A program made the translations under genes and the position numbers. Shown one piece after another: positions 12,810 through 20,764 of a DNA stretch of 22,985 nt. This DNA comes from a virus, in the IMG/VR virus record IMGVR_UViG_3300022690_001935, positions 1 to 22,985 of that record; one strand, 5' to 3'. Position 1 is the first letter of the stretch; each line of letters opens with the position of its first letter. Under the pieces are notes generated by a model. The model did not search any database. It saw only the letters and a list, made by a program, of their open reading frames with translations, and was not told the origin of the DNA.

Positions 12810-13718
12810 ATGGCAACCAAAGAAAAAGAGCTAGTTAAGCAGGAAGCCCCCCAACTCCCGGCGATACCGGACCTAAAAAAGCTAAAGGAGGTCTTTGAAT
12901 CGAATTTCGAGGGGATAACTCCATCTTTCGAGGTTATCAAAATACCAACCGGGGGAAACTTATTTTGGACGGTGCCTACAGAGGAAGGAGAAGATAGCCA
13001 AAAAGAGCTAGTCGGGGTTATTATAGATCACTATACAGTTAGGGCCTTTTGGCCAGGGGCATATTCTGGAGGGAATAGTCCGCCCACTTGCTCTAGTTTT
13101 GATGGAAGGCAAGGTAGTTTGCCTCGTAATCAGGACGGAGAGTTTGGAGAATGTGGGTCTCATCTTAAAGATTCGGACCCGCATAAATGTAAGTGGGCAA
13201 AGTTTGGAACTGCAACTAAGCCCGATGGAGGTCCAGGCCGAGGACAGGCTTGCAAGCTAAAGCATAGAGTGTATTTACTTCCTTTGGGTAAGTCTTATTT
13301 CCCTTATCTCATTCCATTATCTGTCATGTCGGCTACCAAGAAATATGAAGGGAGCATTTCTACTTATGTCGTTAAACTCGGAGGGCAATTAAAAAGACTT
13401 TGTGATGTAAAAACTCGGGTAAAGCTCATAGGAGACACTAATTCTGATGGCTTAGACTATAGCAAGGCTCAGTTTTTCGAAGTGTTAGGTGGTTTGACGA
13501 AAGAAGAAAAAGAGATGACTACGTTTTTGGGAGTTCAGCTTAAATCGGCCATGAGGTCTCGGCCTTTTGAGGCTGAAGAATTTGATACTGAGGTAGGACA
13601 GCCAGAAACTCGGGGCACCGAGCAACGAGAGGCGGATAGGGCTGAGGACGACTCGCCGGCAGATAGCAGAGGGCCGGACCCGTGGGAGAAAAAGGGGAAG
13701 GATGACATTCCATTCTAA
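12810..13718 (+). CDS. SSB-type single-stranded DNA-binding protein with DDIPF tail
   Basis: 302 aa with GAGGAGG upstream. Residues about 60-200 contain strands and a Cys cluster (CSSFDG, GECGSH, HKCKW, GQACKLKHRVYLLPLG) that suggests an OB-type core with a zinc site, as in several phage SSB-like proteins. The last 50 residues are acidic and disordered and end exactly in DDIPF (298-302), the C-terminal tail of bacterial SSB that docks partners such as primase, helicases and exonucleases. The tail makes the call strong although the core is not classic SSB. Neighbouring replication genes fit. It may recruit host SSB partners to phage DNA. Confidence 0.75.
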   Translation: MATKEKELVKQEAPQLPAIPDLKKLKEVFESNFEGITPSFEVIKIPTGGNLFWTVPTEEGEDSQKELVGVIIDHYTVRAFWPGAYSGGNSPPTCSSFDGRQGSLPRNQDGEFGECGSHLKDSDPHKCKWAKFGTATKPDGGPGRGQACKLKHRVYLLPLGKSYFPYLIPLSVMSATKKYEGSISTYVVKLGGQLKRLCDVKTRVKLIGDTNSDGLDYSKAQFFEVLGGLTKEEKEMTTFLGVQLKSAMRSRPFEAEEFDTEVGQPETRGTEQREADRAEDDSPADSRGPDPWEKKGKDDIPF

Positions 13719-13731
13719 GAAGGAGCCTATG

Positions 13732-13998
13732 ATGCAAAGGCGCTGCGATTGTAAAGAGGGTAAATTTACGAAGGATGGTCTTGAAATTGTCATTGGATTA
13801 AATGTCCACGATTGTCAATATATTGCTCAACGCAACGCATTAATCCATGAGGCGGCGGAGTTGGCTGATGGTAAATATAAAATTAGAGATTCGGCAATAG
13901 AGCCCTCGTGGTGGGATGGTAAGCCTGTAAAAGTCAATCTCTGGTCGCGGGAATTCCTGGCTCAGATGAATAAGCTGGTACGTGGTCTAGGGGAATAA
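13732..13998 (+). CDS. Hypothetical protein, 88 aa
   Basis: The frame opens at 13702 inside the SSB-like gene, but AGGAG at 13721-13725 lies six bases before the second ATG of an ATGATG pair, so I start at 13732. The product begins MQRRCDCKEG and has strand and helix parts with Trp-rich PSWWDGKP near the end. No family recognised. Confidence 0.5.
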   Translation: MQRRCDCKEGKFTKDGLEIVIGLNVHDCQYIAQRNALIHEAAELADGKYKIRDSAIEPSWWDGKPVKVNLWSREFLAQMNKLVRGLGE

Positions 13999-14001
13999 GT
14001 A

Positions 14002-14202
14002 ATGCCTAAGCCCTTAAACGAAATGACCAATGAAGAGTTGTTTGAAAAGTGGGAAAAAGATGCGAAGGAAAATACAGAGAAGATAAATGAAATCAATCGT
14101 CGTCTTTTAACCCGTACAAGGGAGACTGTTCTTCTTTTGAAAAGAATATGCCAACACTTAGGGCTTAGTCAAGATACTGCGGATATCAGGCAGGAACGAT
14201 GA
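14002..14202 (+). CDS. Small coiled-coil protein, 66 aa
   Basis: Almost entirely helical and charged (EELFEKWEKDAKENTEKINE), with heptad-like Leu/Ile spacing. It is coupled by ATGA to the next microprotein. No function can be assigned. Confidence 0.55.
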   Translation: MPKPLNEMTNEELFEKWEKDAKENTEKINEINRRLLTRTRETVLLLKRICQHLGLSQDTADIRQER

Positions 14203-14345
14203 ACTGCATTCAATGTCACCGACCGGCGCCACCGGGACGGGCGGCTTGTAATACTTGCTGGGCATTAGCTTTCCTTATGGCCGCGACCCCAGCGATTGCT
14301 GCCGTCATTTTTGTTGTCCTTTTCTTTATTGGAATATTGGATTAA
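14199..14345 (+). CDS. Zinc-ribbon plus membrane-helix microprotein, 48 aa
   Basis: Begins MNCIQCHRPAPPGRAACNTC: two CxxC pairs forming a zinc ribbon, followed by one long hydrophobic helix (MAATPAIAAVIFVVLFFIG) and ILD. It would sit in the inner membrane with a zinc-binding cytoplasmic head. Its TAA lies two bases before the helicase ATG. The longer reading of the helicase frame from 14255 overlaps it and is not needed. Confidence 0.5.
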   Translation: MNCIQCHRPAPPGRAACNTCWALAFLMAATPAIAAVIFVVLFFIGILD

Positions 14346-14347
14346 TA

Positions 14348-15796
14348 ATGCCCACTCCCTTTGAGCATCAAAAAGAGATGCTGGCCTTCCATCTCGCTCA
14401 TCCCTGTACCTTAGATAATTCTGATGTAGGTGTTGGGAAAACACCACCAATGATAACTTGGCTGCAAAAACTATCTAGGCAAGATGGTGTGATCAGGTCA
14501 CTTGTAATCTGCCCAAATACTATTACTGAGAACTGGGTAAATGAACTCGGCACATGGTCTAATCTATCCTCTATCATTCTCCGTGGTACGAGACAGAAGC
14601 GCCTCGATTTGTTAAAACAACCCGCCGATCTCTATCTAATTAACTACGAAGGTGTCCGAGTTATTCACCGTGAGTTAATGGCCAAGGGCTTTGACGCTGT
14701 TGTCTGTGACGAGATTCACCATATCAAGCAATATAAGGGTAGTTATTCTAAGCCTACCCAGTCTTTCTTAGTTAGGGAGTTGGGGCGCACTACAAATTAC
14801 AGAAAGGGAATGACAGGAACTTTAATTACTAACGGCCTGGAAGATGCTTGGGCTATCGGGAAGTTTATCGATCCGATGATTTTCCAGCAAAACGGGAAAC
14901 CCTTGAACTTCTGGGGCTACCGAAATAAATACCTTTACGATGCCAACGCCGGCAAAAGTTGGATGAAGTGGCCGGACATGATGCCGAGACCAGGGGCCGT
15001 TGAGGAAATTAAGAAGCTATTTGCACCTTATACAATCCGATTTGAAAAGAAGGATGTACTCAAATTCCTGCCCCCGGTCCTATTCCAGAAGAGAATGATA
15101 GGGCTAACTGATGAGCAAAAGAAGGCACTCCATGACCTCAAGCTACACTTTCTTACCGAACTGAACGATGGCCACATTCTAACTGCCGCTCATATCGGTC
15201 CACGAATTCAGAAAATGCTGGAAATTGAGAATGGGTTTGTATATCGGGAGGGGGAAGAGACTTATAAGTTTAATCCCAATCCGAAGTTAAAGGAATTGAA
15301 AATTTTGCTTGATGAAATAGGGAATCAGAGAGTAGTAATCTGGGTGACGTTTAAAGAAGAAGTAGAGATGATAGCCTTTGCCTTAAGCCATGAAGATTCT
15401 GGCCTTACTTTTCACGGTGCTTCTGTTTGGTGGGATAGCCAGAGTCGATTTGCAGCAATAACGGGAGATACCGATCCGGGAATCAGACAATCTATTGTCG
15501 ATGGATTTAATTCTAATAGGTTTCAATATCTCATCACCAATACTGCCGTTGGCGGTGAAGGCATCAGCTTGCTCTGTCCTTATGCCATTTGGTATTCCAG
15601 GGACTGGAAGCTTGTGCATCGTCTTCAGAGCCTTGGACGGCATGACCGACCGGGCGCAGAACAGTTTGACAATCTCACAATGATTGACATCGTAGCTCAG
15701 GGTGAATGGGATGAGCGGGTTGTGGCTTCATTGGAGAACAAAGAGGACTTGCTGAAGAGTGTCACGCCGGAAACTTTCAGACGGATGATTCAATGA
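14348..15796 (+). CDS. SF2/SNF2-type DNA helicase, 482 aa
   Basis: With the ATG at 14348 the protein starts MPTPFEHQ, the expected Q-motif region. Motif I is DVGVGKT (26-32), motif II DEIHH (121-125), motif III MTGTLI, motif V around TAVGGEGISL and motif VI RLQSLGRHDRPG. This is the SNF2-like superfamily 2 core of two RecA domains, common in phage replication modules, where it remodels DNA or protein-DNA complexes using ATP. It is shorter than full SNF2 remodelers and lacks extra domains. It lies after the SSB-like gene and before VRR-NUC and the primase, which fits a replication role. Confidence 0.88.
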   Translation: MPTPFEHQKEMLAFHLAHPCTLDNSDVGVGKTPPMITWLQKLSRQDGVIRSLVICPNTITENWVNELGTWSNLSSIILRGTRQKRLDLLKQPADLYLINYEGVRVIHRELMAKGFDAVVCDEIHHIKQYKGSYSKPTQSFLVRELGRTTNYRKGMTGTLITNGLEDAWAIGKFIDPMIFQQNGKPLNFWGYRNKYLYDANAGKSWMKWPDMMPRPGAVEEIKKLFAPYTIRFEKKDVLKFLPPVLFQKRMIGLTDEQKKALHDLKLHFLTELNDGHILTAAHIGPRIQKMLEIENGFVYREGEETYKFNPNPKLKELKILLDEIGNQRVVIWVTFKEEVEMIAFALSHEDSGLTFHGASVWWDSQSRFAAITGDTDPGIRQSIVDGFNSNRFQYLITNTAVGGEGISLLCPYAIWYSRDWKLVHRLQSLGRHDRPGAEQFDNLTMIDIVAQGEWDERVVASLENKEDLLKSVTPETFRRMIQ

Positions 15797-15933
15797 GAAT
15801 ATTGCTAGACCAGAAAATAATGGACAGATGGGTGTGTGAATGGAATAGATATCTACGTTGGTCGCTTAAATATAGACTCTATAGCTTATCAGTTGCTTCT
15901 GATACCTATTCGGTTGTCAGGTTAGACGGATGA
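15793..15933 (+). CDS. Small hypothetical protein, 46 aa
   Basis: Coupled by ATGA to the helicase. Trp/Tyr/Arg-rich (MDRWVCEWNRYLRWSLKYRL). No family recognised; support comes from the overlap and dense packing. Confidence 0.4.
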   Translation: MRILLDQKIMDRWVCEWNRYLRWSLKYRLYSLSVASDTYSVVRLDG

Positions 15934-15937
15934 TAGA

Positions 15938-16063
15938 ATGAAAAAAGAGTTAAACATCTGGGTTCAGATATTTATCGCACTTCTTGCACTTCCTTGGGTC
16001 TTATTAGGGGTTAGGTGGTATATGAATTGGGTGTGGGTTTTTGTTAAGGGAATTGGCGGATGA
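15938..16063 (+). CDS. 41-aa membrane microprotein
   Basis: Begins MKKELNIWVQIFIALLALPW followed by VLLGV: one clear membrane segment, then a Trp-rich amphipathic part ending KGIGG. Function unknown. It starts four bases after the previous stop. Confidence 0.45.
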   Translation: MKKELNIWVQIFIALLALPWVLLGVRWYMNWVWVFVKGIGG

Positions 16064-16067
16064 TTCA

Positions 16068-16220
16068 ATGAACACAATATTGATTTGGATAACCCTAATT
16101 ATCCTGATAGCAGGAAATATTTTTAATACCCTAGCCATAAAAGCCATTAGCGAGTTTCACGACAAGCAGCTTAAAATCAATGAAGACATTATAGAGATAT
16201 TGAAACGTGAACGAGGATAA
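16068..16220 (+). CDS. 50-aa membrane microprotein
   Basis: N-terminal membrane helix (ILIWITLIILIAGNIF) followed by a charged helical tail (KQLKINEDIIEILKRERG). It resembles small accessory or holin-like membrane peptides, but there is no specific evidence. Confidence 0.45.
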   Translation: MNTILIWITLIILIAGNIFNTLAIKAISEFHDKQLKINEDIIEILKRERG

Positions 16221-16227
16221 TGCCACG

Positions 16228-16359
16228 ATGAGCGGACTTGCATTAGATATCACAATTACCACTCTTGCTATCACCATATTGGTATTACTTTTTTATGGAG
16301 AACCGGATGTTTTTGATTTGTTGCACGCCCATCTTATTAGAATTTTAACATCACCGTGA
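16228..16359 (+). CDS. 43-aa membrane microprotein
   Basis: A hydrophobic helix (ITTLAITILVLLFY) lies in the first half, followed by GEPDVFDLLHAHLIRILTSP. The third single-helix peptide in a row. No function can be assigned. Confidence 0.4.
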   Translation: MSGLALDITITTLAITILVLLFYGEPDVFDLLHAHLIRILTSP

Positions 16360-16375
16360 TTGACCTGGCAACAGC

Positions 16376-16570
16376 ATGAATAGCAATACCCGTGAAGTAG
16401 ATTGGCGAGTCTGCCCGGCCTGTAAGAAAGAATATCCGTGGAGGGCGGATACGTGTAAGGGCTTCGTACTCTGTCGTTTCTGTGCCGTGATTGAGGTAAG
16501 GAAAACTACACTTGCCCTCGCCAACGCCGGTCATGGTACAGGGTTCGGGCATCAAGGGGGGAAGAGATGA
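16376..16570 (+). CDS. Zinc-ribbon protein, 64 aa
   Basis: WRVCPACKKEYP and FVLCRFCAVIEV give two CxxC pairs 19 residues apart, a rubredoxin-like zinc ribbon. The tail is Gly/His-rich. No strong ribosome site is visible before the ATG. It is coupled by ATGA to the next gene. Confidence 0.55.
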   Translation: MNSNTREVDWRVCPACKKEYPWRADTCKGFVLCRFCAVIEVRKTTLALANAGHGTGFGHQGGKR

Positions 16571-16758
16571 GTAAGGAAACAACGGATATAGATGTCGTAT
16601 GGAATAAAGGGGTTGTTATGATCCCAGCGCATCAATGGTCGGCTTTTTTGCTCAGTCTTCAGAAACAAGGGATAATAATAAATGTACAAGATAAACCGTC
16701 TGATAGTCCAGAAGGGATAACCGTATTAAAGGAGATGGGGTTGCAGGTAAAGAAATGA
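16567..16758 (+). CDS. Small hypothetical protein, 63 aa
   Basis: Strand-helix-strand character (VVWNKGVVMIPAHQWSAFLL) with no Cys or membrane segment. Overlaps both neighbours by four bases. Unknown. Confidence 0.55.
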   Translation: MSKETTDIDVVWNKGVVMIPAHQWSAFLLSLQKQGIIINVQDKPSDSPEGITVLKEMGLQVKK

Positions 16759-16967
16759 CCACAATAAGTGATCCCTCTGTGTTTGATCGGTATATCCTCA
16801 ATCGAGAACCTGCACCTTCCACCTGCTCCCGTTGCCTTGAGCCCAACCTGATAACCCACCGGGCCGTGTCCGATGAGATGAATATGCCCGTCTGCTTCAG
16901 TTGTGCCCTTGAGGCTTGGAAGTACATGGGGCCTTTAGGGCGGATTACATTGGAGGTGGTGGAATGA
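16755..16967 (+). CDS. Zinc-finger small protein, 70 aa
   Basis: STCSRCLEPNLITHRAVSDE followed by VCFSCALEAWKYMG: two CxxC pairs 20 residues apart, a treble-clef or ribbon type site. Overlaps the next ATG. Function unknown. Confidence 0.55.
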   Translation: MTTISDPSVFDRYILNREPAPSTCSRCLEPNLITHRAVSDEMNMPVCFSCALEAWKYMGPLGRITLEVVE

Positions 16968-17314
16968 CGCACGACGAGATAGACAAGATGGAAGCTGGCA
17001 GAAAGCTGGATGCACTTGTGGCTGAGAAGGTAATGGGACTATCTGGCCCATTCGATGTATGTGATTGTGGTTGGCCAGGCAACCATATTGGAAAAACCCT
17101 TATACCTCCATACTCCACCTCTATCTCTGCTGCTTGGGAAGTGGTGGAAAAGCTAAAGGCTGACGGCACGACTATTGACATTCAAAGTCGCACTCCCGGC
17201 TGGACTGTAATTGTGGATGAATTATATGATTCTGGTGTAGAAGTAAGAGCCCCTACCGCCCCCGTTGCTATCTGCTTCGCTGCTATCAAAGCGATAACGG
17301 GAGAACCAAAGTGA
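16964..17314 (+). CDS. Phage ABA-sandwich domain protein, 116 aa
   Basis: The ATG at 16964 overlaps the previous stop (ATGA); an upstream start at 16916 is less likely. The layout EIDKMEAGRKLDALVAEKVMG, then PPYSTSISAAWEVVEKL, a strand-rich middle, and TAPVAICFAAIKAI at the end is the pattern of the small phage 'ABA sandwich' family, which is common in phages and has no known function. A CDCGWPG stretch after residue 27 is an extra feature. Confidence is good for family, nil for role. Confidence 0.75.
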   Translation: MTHDEIDKMEAGRKLDALVAEKVMGLSGPFDVCDCGWPGNHIGKTLIPPYSTSISAAWEVVEKLKADGTTIDIQSRTPGWTVIVDELYDSGVEVRAPTAPVAICFAAIKAITGEPK

Positions 17315-17463
17315 TCGCCCTCCGCAAGTCAATGCGTGTTCCTGGCCGCTGGAGAAGATTCTGGCGCCGTATATGGCGACCGAAGCTTAGGGAGCTGACG
17401 CCTCTGCAGGCTTTTATACGGAACAGTATAATTACGTGGGAGGAGAGGAAAGATAGAAAATGA
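17311..17463 (+). CDS. Arg-rich small protein, 50 aa
   Basis: GTG start overlapping the previous stop (GTGA). Very basic: RVPGRWRRFWRRIWRPKLRE in the first half, probably a nucleic-acid- or membrane-binding amphipathic helix. Overlaps the next ATG by four bases (ATGA). Unknown. Confidence 0.45.
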   Translation: MIALRKSMRVPGRWRRFWRRIWRPKLRELTPLQAFIRNSIITWEERKDRK

Positions 17464-17753
17464 TTAAATATATTATTCTTGTCATCGTTGCTTTGAGTAT
17501 TTTTACATATAGCATATTAGCGTTACTTAGTCCTATTAGTCATGGAGAATATTATTGGCACTATAAATGGGGATGGTATCCTAAACAAGTTAAATTTGAA
17601 CAGGGAATGACTTTATATGGAGGCCAAAGTACAAGCATACCAATGATTTTTCAAATTCCAAAAGGTTCAACACTGTGTATAGAACCAAAACCTGAAGATA
17701 AAACTATGATAGTGTCACCAGAATTACTGTGTAAGGAGAATAGTTGGCAGTGA
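17460..17753 (+). CDS. Membrane-anchored or exported protein, 97 aa
   Basis: Starts MIKYIILVIVALSIFTYSIL, an uncleaved signal anchor or signal peptide, then Trp/Tyr-rich HGEYYWHYKWGWYP and a strand-rich remainder with two Cys. The bulk would lie in the periplasm. GGGAGGAGAGGAAAG upstream acts as ribosome site. Function unknown. Confidence 0.55.
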   Translation: MIKYIILVIVALSIFTYSILALLSPISHGEYYWHYKWGWYPKQVKFEQGMTLYGGQSTSIPMIFQIPKGSTLCIEPKPEDKTMIVSPELLCKENSWQ

Positions 17754-17938
17754 AGACTCCCCTCCCCGAATCCACCATCAAGCGCCAGAATAAACGGTGT
17801 CACTATTGTCAATCAATTCGATTCAAAAAACCACACGGGATAACACAATGTTCTAGTGAGATTGGATATTTGCTTGCTGAATTGAAAGTTAGAATTCGAC
17901 GACTAGAGAAAAAGGCTGGACCTAATTTATACAAATGA
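17750..17938 (+). CDS. Small zinc-binding protein with a VRR-NUC-like N-terminus, 62 aa
   Basis: I take the GTG at 17750, overlapping the previous stop (GTGA). Residues PESTIKRQNKR repeat the first residues of the next gene's nuclease (TESTIKRQIMR), and the DNA repeats too (22 of 24 bases, 17766-17789 and 17939-17962). After that it diverges: CHYC, a later single Cys, and a basic C-terminal helix. It may have arisen by duplication of the VRR-NUC start or by insertion. Confidence 0.5.
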   Translation: MKTPLPESTIKRQNKRCHYCQSIRFKKPHGITQCSSEIGYLLAELKVRIRRLEKKAGPNLYK

Positions 17939-17962
17939 CCGAATCCACTATCAAGCGGCAGA
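17766..17962 (+). repeat. Imperfect 24-bp direct repeat, copies at 17766-17789 and 17939-17962
   Basis: CCGAATCCAC(C/T)ATCAAGC then G(C/G)CAGA occurs at the beginning of two consecutive genes, 173 bases apart, differing at two of 24 positions. Confidence 0.75.
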
Positions 17963-18222
17963 TAATGCGCTTCCTGCGTAGCCTACCGGAATCGGACTGG
18001 GAGATATCGCCACCGGGGTCTGTGGCCGGCAAGCCGGATATAACGGGGTGTCTGAAGGGGCGGTATGTGGCGATTGAGGTAAAGAGGCGGGGGGGTAAGT
18101 TGACTAAGTTACAATGGTACAAGCTCAAAAAACTAAGGGATGCTCAGGGCGTAGTGGGAATTGCCCGTAGCGTAGAAGATGTTAAGGAAACCTTAGCATA
18201 TCGCGGTCTTTATCGGCGATAA
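17935..18222 (+). CDS. VRR-NUC domain nuclease, 95 aa
   Basis: The protein is a stand-alone VRR-NUC domain of the PD-(D/E)XK type. GKPDITG gives D35; VAIEVKRRGG gives E48 and K50; KLTKLQ gives Q60. These are the metal-binding and catalytic residues of the family; relatives act on branched or single-strand/double-strand junctions, and stand-alone phage versions often sit beside primase or helicase genes. Length is typical. It lies 40 bases before the primase-helicase. Confidence 0.88.
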   Translation: MTESTIKRQIMRFLRSLPESDWEISPPGSVAGKPDITGCLKGRYVAIEVKRRGGKLTKLQWYKLKKLRDAQGVVGIARSVEDVKETLAYRGLYRR

Positions 18223-18262
18223 ATAACGGGCCGGTTTCGGGGAGGCCCTGTGTAGCACACCT
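18223..18262 (+). promoter_or_regulatory. Short intergenic hairpin before the primase gene
   Basis: GGGCC (18229-18233) can pair with GGCCC around a Gly-type G/T-rich loop, just upstream of the ATG. No clear ribosome site other than GGGGAGG within the hairpin, so folding could limit translation. No T-run, so not a terminator. Confidence 0.35.
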
Positions 18263-20764
18263 ATGGATGAGAAGCGTGATTCGGCTCCATATACGGACAT
18301 CTACACTCATTTTATCGATATGATTGAGCTACTACCAGCCCACAGGCAACACCTAAAGACCAAGCGTGGCTTCAGCGATGAGACAATCGACCGTTGCCGC
18401 TTCCGCTCAACTGGCCCCCACCTTGAGCCAGCCCTATTAGCTATCCGAGACAAATTCGACCTTCAGCGCACCAAGGAGGCCGGCCTAGTTGACGACTTAG
18501 GGTCCACCGCAAAGCTTCTGAAAGAAAATATCCTCATTCCTTATTTCAATCCTACTGGTCAAGTTATTTACATTCGACCCCACAAAGATGCCCTGCATGG
18601 CCTCAGGATGCCCGTTTATTGCCCTGGGCCCCTTCAGTCTTTTACTATCCTCACAGAATCCGAGTTTAAAGCCACTGCCTGTTGGCAATGGGGCTTCAGT
18701 GCTGTGGGCGTTGCTGGCGTGTCGGCCGTGAGCGGCAAGAATTATTCATTACTGACCGATATTCTTAAGGCTAACGCCGTGACCTCGGTCTGCATAGTCT
18801 TTGATAACGAGGTCAAGGATAATCCAAAGCTCCCGCTTTATAAGCCCCAATTCTGGGATCGCTTTGATACTCAACTCTATTCTTACCTAATGGCCGTAAA
18901 GCTTGCTGAGGATGGTTATGAGACCAGCATCGGAGTATTGCCTGCAGCCTGGATGCACAACGGCAAGATAGACCTTGATGGTGCTCTTGCTATTGGTAAA
19001 TCTCGGCAGGATATAGCTATCGAGGTATTACGAGAGCGATACGAGCCTACCAATTATCTCAAGACCTTGCCACGAGACGCTGCGGGACTAATTCAACGAC
19101 GGTTGCTCAGGTCGCAAACAAGCACGACTATCAGTAAGTTCGGGTCTCGATATTGGATTGCCAAAACAGGGAAGGACGGAACAGTAGTCAATCAACCAAT
19201 TACAAATTTCACTTTCTCGATTGAGAACAACATAATCGACTTTAAGAAAATTTGTGTCCGGGAGGTTAATCTAGTTAATAACGTAGGGGACACGATTAAC
19301 CGGGCCATTTTTCGGGGCGAGGACATGAACCACCCTGTTAATTTCAAAAAACGGTGCTTTCAGCTTGGCGACTATCAATTCACGGGATCGGCGAAGGACC
19401 TGGAACAGCTTATTGCCTACGAGACAGCCCGGGAGATTGGCAAGAGAGTATATCAGCCGGATCATGTTGGCTTTATAAAAGACGCAGGATTATATCTTTT
19501 TGCCAATGGCGGCATAGACCTGATAGGAAATAGATTGGAGTGCGACTCAGAGGGAGTAGTCTGGAGGGGGTTAGCAGGTCATCAGGCTATTCAATTTCAT
19601 CAAGGGGACTCCGAGGGTAGTGGAGATATTCCAGTCCTGGCTAAGCATGATATGGATCCGGGTGAGCTAATCGACCTTATGGAGCAAAATTATTCGGGCA
19701 ATATGGCTATTCGATTGGCCTGTGCGTGGTTGATAGCAAGTTTTTTTTCTCATCGATTATCGCAGATTTTTGGTAGGGTATTTCCTTTGCTGTTTGTTAC
19801 CGGACAAACGCAGACAGGTAAAACTACTCTTTGTGAGTGGCTCTCCGCAATGGCCGGACTTAGTACACGAGGATACTCGTTTAGCGTAGGAACGGAAGTC
19901 GGCTTAGAGCGCGGGAGTTTCTATTACTCGTCCTTGCCGTTTTGGTTAGATGAGTACAGAAATTCCTACGATAATACCCAGAAGCGAAAGGAGAGTTTCT
20001 TTAGAAGTGCCTATGACCGACAAATGGGACTTAAGGGGGTACGAAACGAGTTTGGAGTGCGAGGTGGGGCTATCCGGGCGGGTATCCTCGTTAGCGGTCA
20101 AGACACTCCTGGAGACCTTGCCCTTCAACAAAGATTTATTACAATACGATTAAAACGGCATAGGAGCGGAGAGAATTACAATCAGCTACAGGCATTGATG
20201 CCCACAATGTCGGGAATACTTCCTAAGATTGTGGCTTCTTTTTATCGGAATAACGGAGAAATAATAGAGGCGGCGAAAAAAATGCGAGGGCATTTATTCG
20301 CACAGGGGGTGGATGATCGTACCAGCGTGACCTATGCAATCGTAATGGGGCCATATGACCAGATTGTTAGGCAAGATCACAAAGAGTTCTTCGATTTTAT
20401 CGTTGATCACGCTAGGACGAGTTTCGAAGAAAAAGAAAAAGAGAGACCTACTCTTCAGTTCTTATTAGGATTACAGGAGTTAAAGGATAAGATTTATAAT
20501 ACATGTGTGAGGGCGGTATCGGGCTGCCTAGCGATTTATTTTCAAGGAGCCTATGGTGCGTACCAGACAATGATGAGGCAGAGAGGGCAAGAAGTAAGCT
20601 GGAAAAAAAATACTATTCTGGATGAATTCCAGGATACGGACTATTTTGTGCAGAGGGAACGCAGCGTTAGGATGGCAGGTCAGAATGTTAAGTGCTTGAT
20701 GCTAGATCCGACTAAAAATGAGTTAGTGATGGATATTTACGATGCGGCGAAAGAGGAGGAGTGA
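18263..20764 (+). CDS. TOPRIM primase-helicase fusion, 833 aa
   Basis: The N-terminal third is a DnaG-like primase core: a small helical part (FSDETIDRCRF), LIPYFNPTGQVIYIRPHK, then a TOPRIM domain with ILTESEFKAT (E132, E134) and CIVFDNEVKDNP (D181, E183). The C-terminal half is an ATPase: Walker A GQTQTGKTT (514-522), Walker B FWLDEY (560-565) and a sensor-like stretch ILVSGQDTPGD. A zinc ribbon is not visible at the N-terminus. It should make primers and unwind DNA at the phage fork; the ATPase type resembles DUF927/SF3-like phage helicases more than DnaB, though I cannot place it exactly. The last residues AAKEEE recur at the end of the next small gene. Confidence 0.82.
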   Translation: MDEKRDSAPYTDIYTHFIDMIELLPAHRQHLKTKRGFSDETIDRCRFRSTGPHLEPALLAIRDKFDLQRTKEAGLVDDLGSTAKLLKENILIPYFNPTGQVIYIRPHKDALHGLRMPVYCPGPLQSFTILTESEFKATACWQWGFSAVGVAGVSAVSGKNYSLLTDILKANAVTSVCIVFDNEVKDNPKLPLYKPQFWDRFDTQLYSYLMAVKLAEDGYETSIGVLPAAWMHNGKIDLDGALAIGKSRQDIAIEVLRERYEPTNYLKTLPRDAAGLIQRRLLRSQTSTTISKFGSRYWIAKTGKDGTVVNQPITNFTFSIENNIIDFKKICVREVNLVNNVGDTINRAIFRGEDMNHPVNFKKRCFQLGDYQFTGSAKDLEQLIAYETAREIGKRVYQPDHVGFIKDAGLYLFANGGIDLIGNRLECDSEGVVWRGLAGHQAIQFHQGDSEGSGDIPVLAKHDMDPGELIDLMEQNYSGNMAIRLACAWLIASFFSHRLSQIFGRVFPLLFVTGQTQTGKTTLCEWLSAMAGLSTRGYSFSVGTEVGLERGSFYYSSLPFWLDEYRNSYDNTQKRKESFFRSAYDRQMGLKGVRNEFGVRGGAIRAGILVSGQDTPGDLALQQRFITIRLKRHRSGENYNQLQALMPTMSGILPKIVASFYRNNGEIIEAAKKMRGHLFAQGVDDRTSVTYAIVMGPYDQIVRQDHKEFFDFIVDHARTSFEEKEKERPTLQFLLGLQELKDKIYNTCVRAVSGCLAIYFQGAYGAYQTMMRQRGQEVSWKKNTILDEFQDTDYFVQRERSVRMAGQNVKCLMLDPTKNELVMDIYDAAKEEE

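Noticed and set aside
14255-14347. N-terminal extension of the helicase
   Set aside because: It overlaps the zinc-ribbon microprotein in another frame, and the helicase Q-motif region starts right at the ATG at 14348.
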